Source: Epiperipatus broadwayi (taxonomy: Eukaryota > Onychophora > Udeonychophora > Euonychophora > Peripatidae). From it: a DNA stretch of 64,000 bases. How positions within the stretch are numbered: the stretch's first letter is position 1; the number at the start of each line of letters is the position of its first letter. Under the pieces are notes generated by a model. It had not been told where the DNA came from and made no database searches. It saw only the letters and a list, made by a program, of their open reading frames with translations. The DNA is taken from the NCBI GenBank assembly GCA_028023455.1, contig JAQFVV010000184.1, forward strand, positions 372,001-436,000, written 5' to 3'. Positions 49,680 to 60,960 of this stretch are shown here, one piece after another. The position numbers were made by a program, and so were the translations under genes.

Positions 49680-50066
49680 TCATGATCCATTTAAATTAAT
49701 TGGTGGGGGAGTGACCCTAGGTTCCACTATATCAGATACTAACTCTTCACTTTGCCTGACTTCCATCATTTTTAGCAATGTTAGAGCTTTTTGTATATAG
49801 AAGACCTTGATTGTGTGCAGACCAAGACTATTCAGATGTTTTGGCTTCTGCATCTTATAAAGACTGATACACACTGTTTTTCTTACATCCTTCTTCCATA
49901 GAAATTTGGTGCAGAGTGAGTTGATGGTATTCTGGAAAGCCTTGGTTGGTGTGACAATCGGAAGGTAATAATTTATACATGGAAAAATGAGCATTTTCAA
50001 CAGTGTCACCTTTCCATGGAGTGACAGGGAGATTCTGGATAACATATCAGTTACTTGTTTTTTCAA
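49680..50066 (-). pseudogene. L1-like LINE: post-RT domain
   Basis: Open frame of 128 codons with RISLSLHGKVTLLKMLIFPC, then NTINSLCTKFLWKKDVRKT and LNSLGLHTIKVFYIQKALTL. This matches the region after the RT palm in L1/Tx1-type ORF2 proteins (W--R-LSL-GR--L-N-L, FLW, GGLG-). The next segment (49250-49500, minus) contains VTCSLCNDSEE, the remains of a C-x2-C cysteine motif near the ORF2 C-terminus. Confidence 0.85.
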
Positions 50067-50880
50067 TGATTTTCTTCTGAATTTCTTGTCTCATTGCCAC
50101 TCTCAACAGTGCAACCAAGAACCCTAAGAAGTTTTGTGGTTTCCTGGAGAATCTGGATGCTACTATCTTCCCATCATCACTCTCCATACTGTCAACTTCA
50201 TCATGTTGATTTTCAGATTAAATTTATCTATATACTTATCTGTGCTTGATATAATTTAGAAAGGTGTTAAGAAGAAGGGAAAAGAAGGGAGGAAAATCAT
50301 AACATCATCCACATATGATATATAATGGATCTCCTACCTAAGAGCCGGTACATATATTCCTGGCAGTTCCTCCTCAACCATCTTGAAACAGGAGTCCATG
50401 TATATAATGAAGCAAAGGGTGCTCAGTGGGGACCCATGGAAATGTGTGGTTTGAACTCCTAGGCCAGTGAGCCATCAAGAAATATATGAATCATCCTGTT
50501 GAGTAATAGATTTGCAATTATCTTCACATAAACCAAAGGGGCTACACAGCATCTGAGAAAATGAAACAAAATCCCAGGCACACAAATGCCCCAGCAAAGT
50601 CCAACTGGATTACAATGAGTTGAAGTCTCTTCTTAAGTCTAACATTTTTGACTGCCTCCATGGTGGATGAGCCTTTTTGGGTGAATTGGTGCCTGGAAAT
50701 GTTATTGAGCAGCCAATGTTGGATTTTGTCTTTGACCAGAGATTCCACATTAATAAGGAGTTATCAATATAGGTCTTAGATTTGACAGACTCGGGAGATT
50801 CTCTGGTTTTTTCATAAATGGCATGAGAGCAACAGGATAAAGGTCTGAAATAGGTTGATAGTTTCCAACAGTACATCAAT
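50060..50880 (-). pseudogene. L1-like LINE: reverse transcriptase
   Basis: Overlapping frames read KDKIQHWLLNNISRHQFTQK (RT block 2), STMEAVKNVRLKKRLQLIVI leading into QLDFAGAF (block A), HGSPLSTLCFIIYMDS (block B) and ISYVDDVMIF near 50296-50318 (block C, catalytic DD). Several frameshifts, for example around 50540-50620. Confidence 0.85.
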
Positions 50881-51499
50881 TAGCCCTCATACCACAGTGG
50901 TAGTGATTTTGCACTCTAACCAGAACAAATCTTTGTATACTATGCAACCCTGGATGGGATGTTTTCTGGGTAAGCCAGCAACCTCTGCTCAATAATGCTT
51001 TCTGTGATTCCGTGCTCTTCTTCACCATCCACTTTCCAGATCTCTCAAGTTTGAAAGGGATAATCTTGAAACTTATTTTTTTAAAGGTGGTTATATCTCT
51101 TTCAATATTCCATTGACAGCAAAATTGCAGTTGTCAGTTTTAATCATTGAAGGGGTTGCTCTTTTTGAGGCACCAACCACCCATCTAAGATAACTTTGGG
51201 TCCAATTATAATTTGAGGACAAATATAACTTGGACCTCTTAGTGGCTATGTATTGAGCCAACACCCTTTGCTTATCCCTATACTGGCTCTTCAAGCTGAT
51301 TATCTCCCTTGTTGTCATATCCTATGTTGATAAATCTTTGACTTTTTTGCCCAGAACATCCAGCTCTCTAAGCAGCCTAATAGTCCCTTTGGTCTGATGA
51401 ATGCTGGTATTAATTGTCAAGCTTAATATGCCCACAAAGACTGCCCAGGCTTGAAGAGATAGTAAAGACAGTAGCTAGATTTTATAGAACAGGATGTAG

Positions 51500-52255
51500 G
51501 CTTCTAAAAAAGACCAATTACAGTGTGTTGGCTTTATTCAGCATCCTTATTGTTCTAGTCTGGTACAAATTAGCCAGTAGAATTTGATTTATTTGCAGGT
51601 AAATCAATATAGCTAAAAGGTCTGTAAAAGGTGCTAATTCCAGAGTGGCATGTAAATCATAGAACAATTCAGTGCTATAATAGAGAAAATCAATTAGTGT
51701 GCAGTGCTGCCATGTGTAGAAAGAAAAGGCATTTGGTGAGAAACAACCTCCACACAACTGCACCCTATTGAGCAAATGAAAATATTTTAAATTGAATTTA
51801 TTGTAGTTCATGTTGAAATCCCCGAAAAATATGATCGGTGCCACTATTGATGCCATAACTGAGTTGATTGTGTTGACAATACGGTCTGCCAGTCCAGAGT
51901 CTTTTTGTATGTAAATGTAAATTATTACAAGAGACAAATTTGATATATTAATTTCAACTATTAATAGATTGTTGTTTATGTATAGAGTTCTGGTGCTTTT
52001 ACAATTTAACTTTCTATTGATTAGTATTGCTATGCCTGAATAGGCAGTATCAGATAGGGAATATTGGAAGATGCTAAACTGGCCAAGAATATATAGTCAA
52101 ATTTTTTTATTTGATTTCAAATGTAACTTTGTCTCACTTAGACATACAATGTCCATGTGTGAGTTATCAAGCCATCATTTTAGTGCAAACAACCTGTCAG
52201 GGGAGTTGAGTCCCCTGACATTTAAACCCCCAATGCTTATTGACATTGATCCTTA
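51500..52255 (-). pseudogene. L1-like LINE: APE-type endonuclease
   Basis: Reads GGLNVRGLNSPDRLFALK at the start (N of the metal site), then HMDIVCLSETKLH (catalytic E), YSGIAILIN, LVIIYIYIQKDSG, IIFFGDFNMNYN near 51805-51835 (catalytic D-N) and LIDFLYYS. Only a few stops in the first 250 codons. The final S-D-H motif is degraded. Confidence 0.85.
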
Positions 52256-52259
52256 AATC

Positions 52260-52770
52260 ACAGGGCAAGATGGCTAGGCTATTTTTCCATGTATAAATCT
52301 TCATTGGTCACCATGTCTTAACTGACTCCAATGAACCAGATCGCTGCATTAAAGGCAACTCAGAATTCAATATTGGGTCTTGCCAACCTTTGGCTTCAGC
52401 AGTACATTGTGGCCCACAGTCAAAATTGTCCATTGTATTGTTGCTAAGGTCATCTTGAACAATGATATCCTTAACTTCTGTTTTGTTTATGTTTCATTTT
52501 TTTGACTTCTTTTTTTCTGTTTTCCTTCTTTGCAGTTTATATTTGGATGTCTTCCTTTGATGCTCTCTGTCTATTGACTCAACCTCCAATGATGAAATTG
52601 TTTGTGGGAGCCAGATGAGTCATTAGACTTTATTTGATTGCATTGGCATCAGATTTATTTTCAGCAGTTGTAGATTCATGTGAGTTAGAAAAAAGTTCAG
52701 TAGTTGAGACAATGCAGTTCAATATAATGTGTTAGTGTCTTTACAAAAATTGCATCTCTTGATGAGTGTA
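52260..52770 (-). pseudogene. L1-like LINE: ORF1 3' remnant (tentative)
   Basis: Upstream of the endonuclease the minus strand reads RCNFCKD near 52738-52758, which may be half of a CCHC knuckle, then a basic tail with SIDREHQRKTSKYKLQRRKT near 52520-52590 and an acidic-neutral segment (DLSNNTMDNFDCGPQ). Order and composition fit the C-terminal end of a gag-like ORF1 as in L1/Tx1 elements. Stops interrupt it. Confidence 0.45.
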
Positions 52771-53129
52771 CAAATGAAAACCCACAAAAAACAGTTTGAA
52801 CTTTTATCATATAAAACTCAGTGCAGCTGATTTAGAAAATTTTTAAAAATAATGTTTTAATCTACAAATTTATTTAAGCAATAATGATAATAAAGACATA
52901 AATGGAGAGGATTTTATGAAGAACTATGTCTTTAAAAAATTATTTTCAAGCAAATTATCTCACTTCAAAATCCACTTGATGTTCTAATTTATATTCACGA
53001 AAATAATTTGACCATTTTGTTCCCATCTTTGAGCATATCATTAAGAATATTATTAAATCTTCCTACAAGTGTAGCTAGGTGATAGAAATCATTTTGGAAT
53101 TTTAAAAAATATTTACGTTCAGTTCAACA
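52771..53129. other. Spacer between the LINE 5' end and the candidate gene
   Basis: AT-rich; no element recognised. If the gene at 53130 is real, its promoter and 5' untranslated region should lie here. Confidence 0.4.
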
Positions 53130-53447
53130 ATGTCACAACATCGGCTGGTAAATTTGTCAGGGACAGCTATAGAGAACAACACATGCAGTACTCTGAATAT
53201 TGATGATATTGTACCTAGGTTTAGTTCAGTAAAAGCTCGGAAGGTAAATTTATAATTACATAACAGTAATTGTTTTCCTTATCATCTTTAATAAAACATT
53301 AAAATGTATATAAAATCGCATAGAATTTATCTTTTCTTTTTTTTTTTATGAGGGAAGGGAGCTCCAATTATTGTTTTGCATAAGGGCGCTGACGATCCTT
53401 CCTCCGGCATTGCAAACTACGATCCGGAAATCATCAGTTTCCAGTGA
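53130..53447 (+). CDS. Candidate two-exon small gene, unknown function
   Basis: Exon 1 (53130-53243): ATG, in-frame TAA about 30 bp upstream, 38 codons beginning MSQHRLVNLSGTAIENNTC and ending VPRFSSVKARK, then AAG|GTAAAT as donor, phase 0. Intron of 114 bp ends in a pyrimidine tract and GGAAG| acceptor. Exon 2 (53358-53447): 29 codons beginning GAPIIVLHKGADDPSSG and ending PEIISFQ, TGA, then AATAAA at 53472-53477. The predicted protein is 67 residues with no signal peptide, membrane segment or family that I recognise. Both exons are clearly less AT-rich than their flanks. Caveats: a competing frame (FNNVTTSAGKFVRDSYREQ) is also open in exon 1, an alternative GAG acceptor is 5 bp upstream, and this could be part of a larger gene. 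Confidence 0.4.
53244..53357 (+). other. Predicted short intron of the candidate gene
   Basis: Starts GTAAATTTATAATT and ends with a run of about twelve T's followed by ATGAGGGAAG. It is AT-rich relative to both flanking exons, as animal introns in such genomes are. Confidence 0.35.
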
Positions 53448-53471
53448 ACCAAACTGCACGAGATATTTATA

Positions 53472-53477
53472 AATAAA
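53472..53477 (+). promoter_or_regulatory. Possible polyadenylation signal of the candidate gene
   Basis: AATAAA 24 bp after the stop codon of exon 2. The hexamer is frequent by chance in DNA this AT-rich, so it supports but does not prove the gene. Confidence 0.3.
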
Positions 53478-53799
53478 ACATGAATATTTATAAGAAAAAT
53501 GATAAATGATATATTTCAATAAAGTAAATACAAGCAGCAAATGTAATTCAATTATGATTCTTAAAAATATTTTTATAATATATACAAAAAAGAAAATAAA
53601 AAGGAAATACTATGATGTATCAAAAAACAATTATTATTAAATAAATAACTGCATTTAGTGCTTCAAAGTAAGAAGTGGCTACAAAATAATTTGTCAGAGA
53701 AAATTATTGTAGGATTTATCTTTATTAAAGCTATATAATTGTAGTTTTTTTTTTTAAAAAAAGTTTACGTTGTTATTATAGCTTTAAATGCCTGAAGTG

Positions 53800-53880
53800 A
53801 GATTTTTGGGGAAGGGAGGACTGAACCAAAAAGATTTGCTCGCTGCCATGCTTCTTTTATTACTAGACCATCTGCTTATA
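53800..53880 (-). repeat. tRNA-like sequence, possible SINE head
   Basis: On the minus strand TGGTCTAGTAA (complement of 53860-53870) resembles a pol III A-box, and GGTTCAGTCC (complement of 53818-53827) a B-box, about 35 bp apart as in tRNAs. No clear poly(A) tail or duplication is visible. It differs from the SINE at 6903 and 9735. Confidence 0.4.
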
Positions 53881-54123
53881 AAATACTACACTCAGATATA
53901 TCTAATATTCTTATATATATAATAAAACAATAATTAATAACAATAATATCAAAGTAAACAGTTTAACACTTTCCCGGAAATATCACTATTGTTTTAAATA
54001 ATGTTTTTATATTATTATTATAATTGAATATAGCAATCTTGTTTTTTGAATTATTTCACTTGGTCTTTTATTTCACTTAAAAATCAATAAATTAAATTTA
54101 TTAGAATAACTCATGATATAAAA

Positions 54124-54170
54124 GTTAGAGCATCTGCCCGTCATGTTCGTTAGTTGGAGCTCAAGTCTGA
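54124..54170 (+). repeat. Degraded tRNA-Asp-like segment
   Basis: GTTAGAGCATCTGCCCGTCA resembles the D-arm and anticodon arm of a tRNA (GTC in the anticodon position), followed by GGAGCTCAAGTCT, a B-box-like T-arm. The acceptor stem is not recognisable, so this is a pseudogene or SINE remnant, not a functional tRNA. Confidence 0.35.
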
Positions 54171-55282
54171 AATTTTTTCAGGTTACAAAAACACTCAAGA
54201 GTTTTATTTATTTAAATACAGTAACCCATTAGCCATTCCGTAGTAGTTAGTAAATACGTATTTCAAAATTTGTAGCTACTGTTCAAAAATGTTTAGATTA
54301 ATATGAGTTGATCAGATAATTGATACCTACTGATTGTAAAAATAAAAAAGTATAATTAAATATGATGAAAACGCCATTTATGGAAGAGATGATATACTAT
54401 TATGGGTGTTAAATCCATAATTAATTTTATTTTTAGTGCAGTATATTAACTTTGTTGATAAAAATTGAAACAATACAAAAGGCAATAAAAAATTTAATCA
54501 AGAAAAAATACATATAAAACTGATAAAATAAATAAATCTCAGTTTGTAAAATATTTGAGATATATCTAAGGTAGAATAGCCTAACAACTAAGCTCCAATA
54601 AATGATTTATAGCTCTTAAGAATAAAGTCTATAAGTGTTATATTTTTAAAAATGTTTACTGAAAATAATTATTCAGCGAAAATGTTTGATATTATTTACA
54701 TGATAACGGAGATCACAGACACCACCATTTTTTTGTCTTTCTATAATTACAATGCCATCTGAAAGATCACTATTTTTGCAAGCAATGATAATTATAGATT
54801 TAATGCATGTAAGACATAATACTCTCAACCATTTGATAAAGACTGCATCATGTAGTAAGATACCCATTGACTGGCAACTCTTGGATGGTTAGATGAATTA
54901 ATTGTGAACCATTTCCTGGAAAGAAAATTCTGTCATCTCAAAAATTTCAAGATGCATTTAGTCATTATTCAAATCAGGGATCATGAGGATAGTATGAAGT
55001 TACATTAATTACTGCACTATGAAACCCTACACAATCTCTATGACAGAAAGCATATCTTTGATATATTTTTACAATTTTAATATTTATTCTTTCCCTTATT
55101 CATTTTTAGTTATAAATGTATATGCTTTGGTGCAAAGATTCCTCCTTAATTAAGAGCATGGGAAAAAAATTCTGCCAACTAAATTAAACCAGGATAATTT
55201 CCAGTGCTTTATTACTTTAGTATTGTTTGATTTTCAAAGAAATATAACATTGGACAATAAAATTTAGATTAACATTCTTGCT
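54171..55282. other. AT-rich non-coding stretch
   Basis: No gene or repeat recognised. Confidence 0.55.
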
Positions 55283-55655
55283 TTATAATGTTAATTATGT
55301 GTTGGATTATTTCCATAATGCAATATTAAATATTGAATGTCTATAGAAAAAAAATTAATTTTAATTAAATTTCCAAATATATTCATCTGTTAGTAATAGC
55401 ACACAATATTTCTAGTTGTAATATTTTTCACTTCTCTTCAAGAGTTGCCAATTCAGGAATCTAAAGGGTCTAGTTTGATTCCCATACTAGTACTGTCACT
55501 GGTCAGATCACCAATACCTGAAGAAGAAATATTATTGACAAATCAATGTCTTTACAAAATTTAAAGAATCTTTTTTTAAAATTTCTCAAGACATTCAATA
55601 TTTAATATTAGATTATGAAAATAGTGCAACATATAATTAATAATAAAATGCCATC
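55283..55655. mobile_element. Foldback repeat family B, copy 3
   Basis: Left end TTAATTATGTGTTGGATTAT, then TTCCATAATGCAATATTAAAT, pairs with the right end TAATATTAGATTATGAAAAT followed by AGTGCAACATATAATTAAT. The interior carries GGGTCTAGTTTGATTCCC (near 55467), a B-box-like sequence, and ACTAGTACTGTCACTGGTCA, shared in part with 62376-62395. Confidence 0.65.
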
Positions 55656-55914
55656 ACCACTAACTTCAGACAAATACTTGCTCTATAATTACATATATTA
55701 GATGAGAATTTTTAGGAAAACTTGAGATTATTTTCATATATTAGTCAACTAGAAGTTTAATTATTCATTCATTAGCAGTCACCAAAAGTAAGTATAGATA
55801 TTTTAACTGTAGAAAAAGAAAATATAGAAAAAAAGATAATCCATAAAAAGTTATGATGTTGTGATGGCTATACAAATCAATTCATAAATTACAAATGCAT
55901 CTACTTATATGACA

Positions 55915-56350
55915 AATCTACTTCAAAACTTTATTTAATTACAGCTCTCCATTGCATTCTTCTATATCAATCAAATCTTTAACCAATATTGAACTTCTTT
56001 ACTGTTGTTAAGATAACTTTTATAATACAAAGAAGATATGTTTTCCCATGAAATCATGTTGAAAGTCATCATAAACACTTTGTAAGTAAATCATTCTGTT
56101 CACTTCATATTATCAATTCAATACATATGTTGTTCTTGCAATTATAGAAGAAATGTTACTTCTAGAAAGTTGAAGTACCAATTGAATCTTATATTTTACT
56201 ACTGTACTTTCAGAATATTATCAAGTGTCTTTAAAAAAAATTGATGCCTTTACATTGTATTAAGAGATCCCAAGTCTCACAAATTTATAATAAATTTGGT
56301 ATAATAACAGCAAGCACTATATATAATTAATTCATTATGATAAAATATTT
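55915..56350 (-). pseudogene. LINE family 2 C-terminal fragment
   Basis: The minus strand reads AVIIPNLL-ICETWDL near 56270-56310, the decayed LLYGSETW region, and near 55920-56000 HGKTYLLCIIKVILTTVKKF, then YRRMQWRAVIK, matching the RYKD-LK-L--W--A-DR--WR tail of LINE proteins. Many stops. It probably belongs with the N-terminal RT fragment at 58390-58620, on the same strand. Confidence 0.55.
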
Positions 56351-56399
56351 TTGACTTATTAAGTACAAAAAAAGCATACTAAAGCCTGTGTTGCCCCTC

Positions 56400-57840
56400 A
56401 ACATTCAACTTTGCCTAATTAAAATATTTGATTCAAATTTTCAAGCTAATATTGTGAAAACTAATTGATAACATATCTGATTTTTTTTTCTTATTATCAG
56501 TCCATAACATTCTATGATATTCTTCATTTCTAATTGCTATACATCTCTGTCCATCTATACATTTTTCTGAAAATTTCTATCTCTAATTTCTCTATCTATT
56601 CCCTCTTTCCAACTCTCTCTTGAATGCCAATTTTCCTTTCCTATCCATAAATTATAATTGTTTTGATTTCATTTCTTATAATATGCTCAATATTCATTTT
56701 TTATAATTTTCTCTTGAATCTTTTTGCAGATCTTTGCAAGTAGACTATTTCTGGACTTATCAATTCACTTTTTATTCTTTCTTTTAATTATTAAACCTCA
56801 TTTTTCTAAGTAATAATATTTTCCACAATTATATTATAGTATTTATTATTTATTGATTTTTGATATATTCTGATCCCACAATTTCTTTTTCTTATAGTTT
56901 TATTTGTTGTTCCTCTTTGTGCGATCTGCTTGCCTAGATTTTTATATTTCTCAAATTTCCAGTTCATTGTCCAATTTCCAATATTACATTCTGTTGTTTT
57001 TCTCCAATAAACATTTTTTTTTGTTTGGGCTACACTCATTTCCATATCCATTTTCTATACTCCTATATTAATTTTCTATATATATATAACTCAAATTATC
57101 ATGATCTTGATCCAAAACTATTTAATCATCAGCATAGCATGAAGTATAAAGTGTTTTATTATTTTATAAAGGAATTCCTATTATTTCACATTTTCTTTTT
57201 CATATTTTAAGGGTTTGTTCTACTTCCAATTAAATAATGTAGATGAGAGATAACATTCCTGTTGAGTTTTTGGTTATCTTTATATTATCTGAAATCATAT
57301 TACCTATTTTTACTTTTGCATAAATATTATTATTACATAAATTTGTTAACTGCTTTAACAAGATTTATAGTTATATTTGTTAATTCCAATGCTTTCTGAA
57401 GTCTTTTGGAGACATACTTACATATGCCTTTTTATATACAAAAAAATGTAAAAATATAAATACTAGAAATAATATTTTCTCTTATATGTTCATTATTATT
57501 ATTGTAATAATGTATTTATAATCATAATAAAAAATCAAATTATAGAATTATTTGATACAAATAAGAAATATATATAAAAAAAAACACATTTTCCTTAATG
57601 CTGAGATGTAATGCTACTTATACATTTTTTCATTGTTTATATATAAAAGACTTCTTTTATATTACTCAAGTCACACAAAACATGTGGTCTATTGTGGATA
57701 TTCTTTCTCTGAAAATTGCTTGTTCCTCTGCTTCAAACTTCTATGTTCATATTCAACTACATTTTTCCATTGTAATTGTCAGATCTGTCCTTTCTGCCCT
57801 TTTATAAATTGTTGTAATTAAACTTTCTTTTCAGTGGTGA
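56400..57840 (-). pseudogene. LINE family 3 reverse transcriptase remnant
   Basis: The minus strand reads EAEEQAIFRERISTIDHMFC near 57680-57740 (RT block 2), KVKIGNMISDNIKITK near 57270-57320, CEIIGIPLxNNKTLYTSCYADD near 57120-57190 (block C; catalytic YADD) and, in an 81-codon open frame at 56806-57051, KNVYWRKTTECNIGNWTMN then WKFEKYKNLGKQIAQRGTT, matching the YLG block. The 3' part (56400-56650) is too decayed to read with confidence. An AT-rich insertion of about 170 bp seems to interrupt it near 57430-57600. Sequence type differs from families 1 and 2. Confidence 0.7.
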
Positions 57841-58389
57841 TCTCATCACTATTAATGCAGTTTTTAAACAAAAATTAAGAAAACAATATTTTTATAAGTT
57901 GCATTCAAAGCTTTAACATTCTTTAATTTATTTTTTAAATTGGCAAGAATAGCACAATCAACATATTGTAAATCAGATAGTTTTTGTTTTTAATTGGTTC
58001 AAACTAAGAATTTCATCATCAAATCTCAACCTTTTTATATTTGTACATCTTTTAGTAGCCATTTCCATAAATTATATCCTTCATATTAGCAAAATGTTTG
58101 TAATGAATATAGTTGTTTTATAACTATAAATAAATAGACCAATAATTGTATTAAAAATATAATAATAAAATGAGCAGAGAGTATACAGAAGAGATAATAA
58201 ATTCAGCTAAATACATTAAAAAGATTATATATAAAAACACTATATTATAATAATTAATTGATATATGTATCTTTCCCCACCATTAATCAATTTTTTTTCC
58301 CATTTTCCTGGAATTATGCATATTCTGTGTTGGGAATCACTGGACTACTTCATGGAACCACATAAAAACTGTTTTAAAGACTACTGTCA

Positions 58390-58620
58390 TACAAATGGAA
58401 TACAAAGTGAAGATAATACCCATTTCAGCTTAACATCAATTTTCATTTTAAATGTCTCAAATATTTTATCACTATTATATAGAAGCTTTATAAGATGAAT
58501 AAATATACATAGATAACCAAATATTTTAAACAATTGTCTCAAAATATTTTTAATGATTGATCCAAATGCCTTGACCAAATTAATAAAAAATAGTATATAA
58601 ACCAGACAGTTTTTTTTCAT
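58390..58620 (-). pseudogene. LINE family 2 RT N-terminal fragment
   Basis: A 77-codon minus-strand frame reads LVYILFFINLVKAFGSIIKN (compare FIDLVKAFDSV in the 1-740 copy; the catalytic D is replaced by G), then KIFGYLCIFIHLIKLLYNS and ETFKMKIDVKLKWVLSSLC (the FE-V-NGVKQGCVLA block). The catalytic residue is lost, consistent with an old copy. Confidence 0.65.
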
Positions 58621-59978
58621 AACACATTTATTACAATTTGATTTACAAGTATCAAATTACTGCATTCACAACTTTGACACCAACTATTTCAGATACATAC
58701 CCGTAATAATTATTACTAATCATTTATTAAACTAGAAAATATCTCTAGTTTAAATATAACGTTAACTGAGAATTAAAGATTAATATATTTGGCCTTATAT
58801 AAACTCATGGAATTATTTAACTTAATTTCTTATTATTATTTTCTAAATTGTGATGACTCTTAATTTCCTAAAATAACACTGTCTATTAATCATTTATGTC
58901 TGATTAAAAGTGATCTGTTTATTCAATGATTTCTTTCAAAATGTTTTTATTGTTATAGTAATTATGATATTTTACGATAAGTTCTCCACACTTTTGTCCT
59001 TTTTTTTTTTTTAAAGAAATGCATAAAAGAATCTTGAATATCAGAGGTCATAACTTTATATTCTAAATATTACTAAAATATTTTAATGGTATCTCAATTT
59101 TATAAGTATTCTATCAAGATCTACAGCTTTTCCATTTTTTAAGATTACTAAGATCTGGATGTTACTGTATGAGTTGATATAATAAATATAAGATTAAAAG
59201 CAATCATCTAAATTCTTGTATCATTATTTAAAGAATGTTTAAATTTTATCTACATGTTCAAAATGTCATCACTATCATTATAAAAGACTATCATTCAATA
59301 ATTTAATACAATTATACAATTTTTCAGATACATATAAAACTTATAACATGTTAGAAAATAAAAAAAACCCTGTAATGATCATAATCAGCAAATGATTATG
59401 TCACTTGTAGTTTTAATCATGCAATTATCTTAAGTTTTCTTATTAGTTATTTAAATTCTTATACTACTTGTGAAGCTTCACATTCACTTCATTATTTTTC
59501 TATACAGAGAATGACTGGCAAAACCAATCATTTAATTAATTAATGACTTAGTCATTATAAAATAATCATTGTCTGAGAATTAGTCTGGCTAACAACAAAT
59601 TTATACATATCCATAATACACTACTTATAAAAATTTCATGCTTTAATAATATAAAAAGTTTGAAATTTAAAATGACAATTTTAGGAACTATTAAAATGTA
59701 GTATGGGTAGTAATTTTTTCTGAACAAAGAACATCAAATTTCATACAAATATATTTGAATATGACTTATTTTTTCATAATACTATTTTTTAATCTTGAAA
59801 TATACTAATCTATAATTTGTATGACATATTGCATTACATAATCTAAAAGATACAACTATTTTGAGTATAGATATCTTATGTAAAAAGTTAATAACAGAAT
59901 TTTTGTATATACAAAGTTAGTATCATTATTTCCAATATTTTATGATCATTGTTTACTGTTTGTATCAATCTTTCACAA
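58621..59978. other. AT-rich non-coding stretch
   Basis: No gene or repeat family recognised. Confidence 0.55.
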
Positions 59979-60213
<235 letters not shown>

Positions 60214-60563
60214 AAGTCACCAGAAAAAACGATTGATATAATAATATTATTATTGAAATCATAAGAGGAATCAACAAAGAATAAATACTTTTTTTCTCTG
60301 ATCTTTCTGAATAAAATATTGAGATCCTAATAAAATGGGCACAGGATATTACAGTGTAAACTAATTTTTAATATCATTTAATTATTGATTAGTTAGTGAA
60401 TATTTAGTTATTGAAAATAAAACAAGAATGAAAAATCTTGAAATTATTACCTAATCTGATAAACAGTATTTTCAATCTTCTTTTTTACTTTTTATTCTTA
60501 GTAAAAGGGTTACAAATCTCTCATCTCAATTACTGTTTTCTTGAAGGTTATTGAAGATGGATG

Positions 60564-60960
60564 TGATAATATGTTGGACTATTTTCATCATCTATCAATA
60601 AATGTTGAATGTATTAAAAATTTTAAACTTTATTTAAACTTCCCAAACACAAACAACTTGTTAATAATAACACACAAATAGAAATACAGGTTAGTAATTA
60701 TGCAACATTTCGAGTAGTATTATTCTTCACTCTTCTTCAGCAACACTTGAAGATGAGTGGAGAATCGAAACACTGTCTAATTATTAATCTCTATTTGTGT
60801 GTTATTACTAACAAGTTATTTGTGCCTGAAGAAGACTGGAAAATAATACTATTTTACTAACAAGTTGTTTGTATTTGAGAAGTTTAAGTAAAATTTAAAT
60901 TTTTTTTTTATGCATTTAACATTTATTGATAGATGATGAAAATAGTCCAACATATTGTCA
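60564..60960. mobile_element. Foldback repeat family B, best-preserved palindrome
   Basis: Left end TGATAATATGTTGGACTATT, then TTCATCATCTATCAATAAAT, and the reverse complement of the right end reads TGACAATATGTTGGACTATT, then TTCATCATCTATCAATAAAT. Inner arms also pair: TAACACACAAATAGAAAT (left) with ATCTCTATTTGTGTGTTATT (right) and CAACTTGTTA with TAACAAGTTG. Length 397 bp, no coding capacity, no clear target-site duplication. Related copies are at 11322, 36113, 55283 and 62201. Confidence 0.85.

Larger units (their letters stand above)
48579..52770 (-). mobile_element. L1-like LINE, broken but nearly complete ORF2
   Basis: About 4.2 kb on the minus strand. In order it shows remains of an ORF1 3' end, an APE-type endonuclease, an RT with Y-V-D-D at the active site, the SLSLHGKVTLLKML post-RT block, a C-terminal cysteine motif and a 3' end with AATAAA (complement near 48602-48607) and a poly(A) stretch (poly(T) at 48581-48588). 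The post-RT block and C-terminal cysteines are typical of L1/Tx1-group elements, which differ from the RTE family at 25317. Multiple stops and frameshifts make it dead. I found no clear target-site duplication. Confidence 0.85.

Noticed and set aside
53096-53205. Alternative exon-1 frame containing FNNVTTSAGKFVRDSYREQ
   Set aside because: Open and protein-like, but it stops before the good GTAAAT donor and has no start codon near its 5' end. Kept as a caveat to the gene candidate.
53346-53540. Minus-strand frame of 64 codons including TDDFRIVVCNAGG
   Set aside because: It is the antisense of exon 2 of the plus-strand candidate, which has better splice, stop and AATAAA signals. It begins in AT-rich DNA without an acceptor of comparable quality.
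54124-54170. Functional tRNA-Asp gene
   Set aside because: The acceptor stem and a complete A-box are not recognisable and the anticodon stem does not pair; recorded only as a relic.
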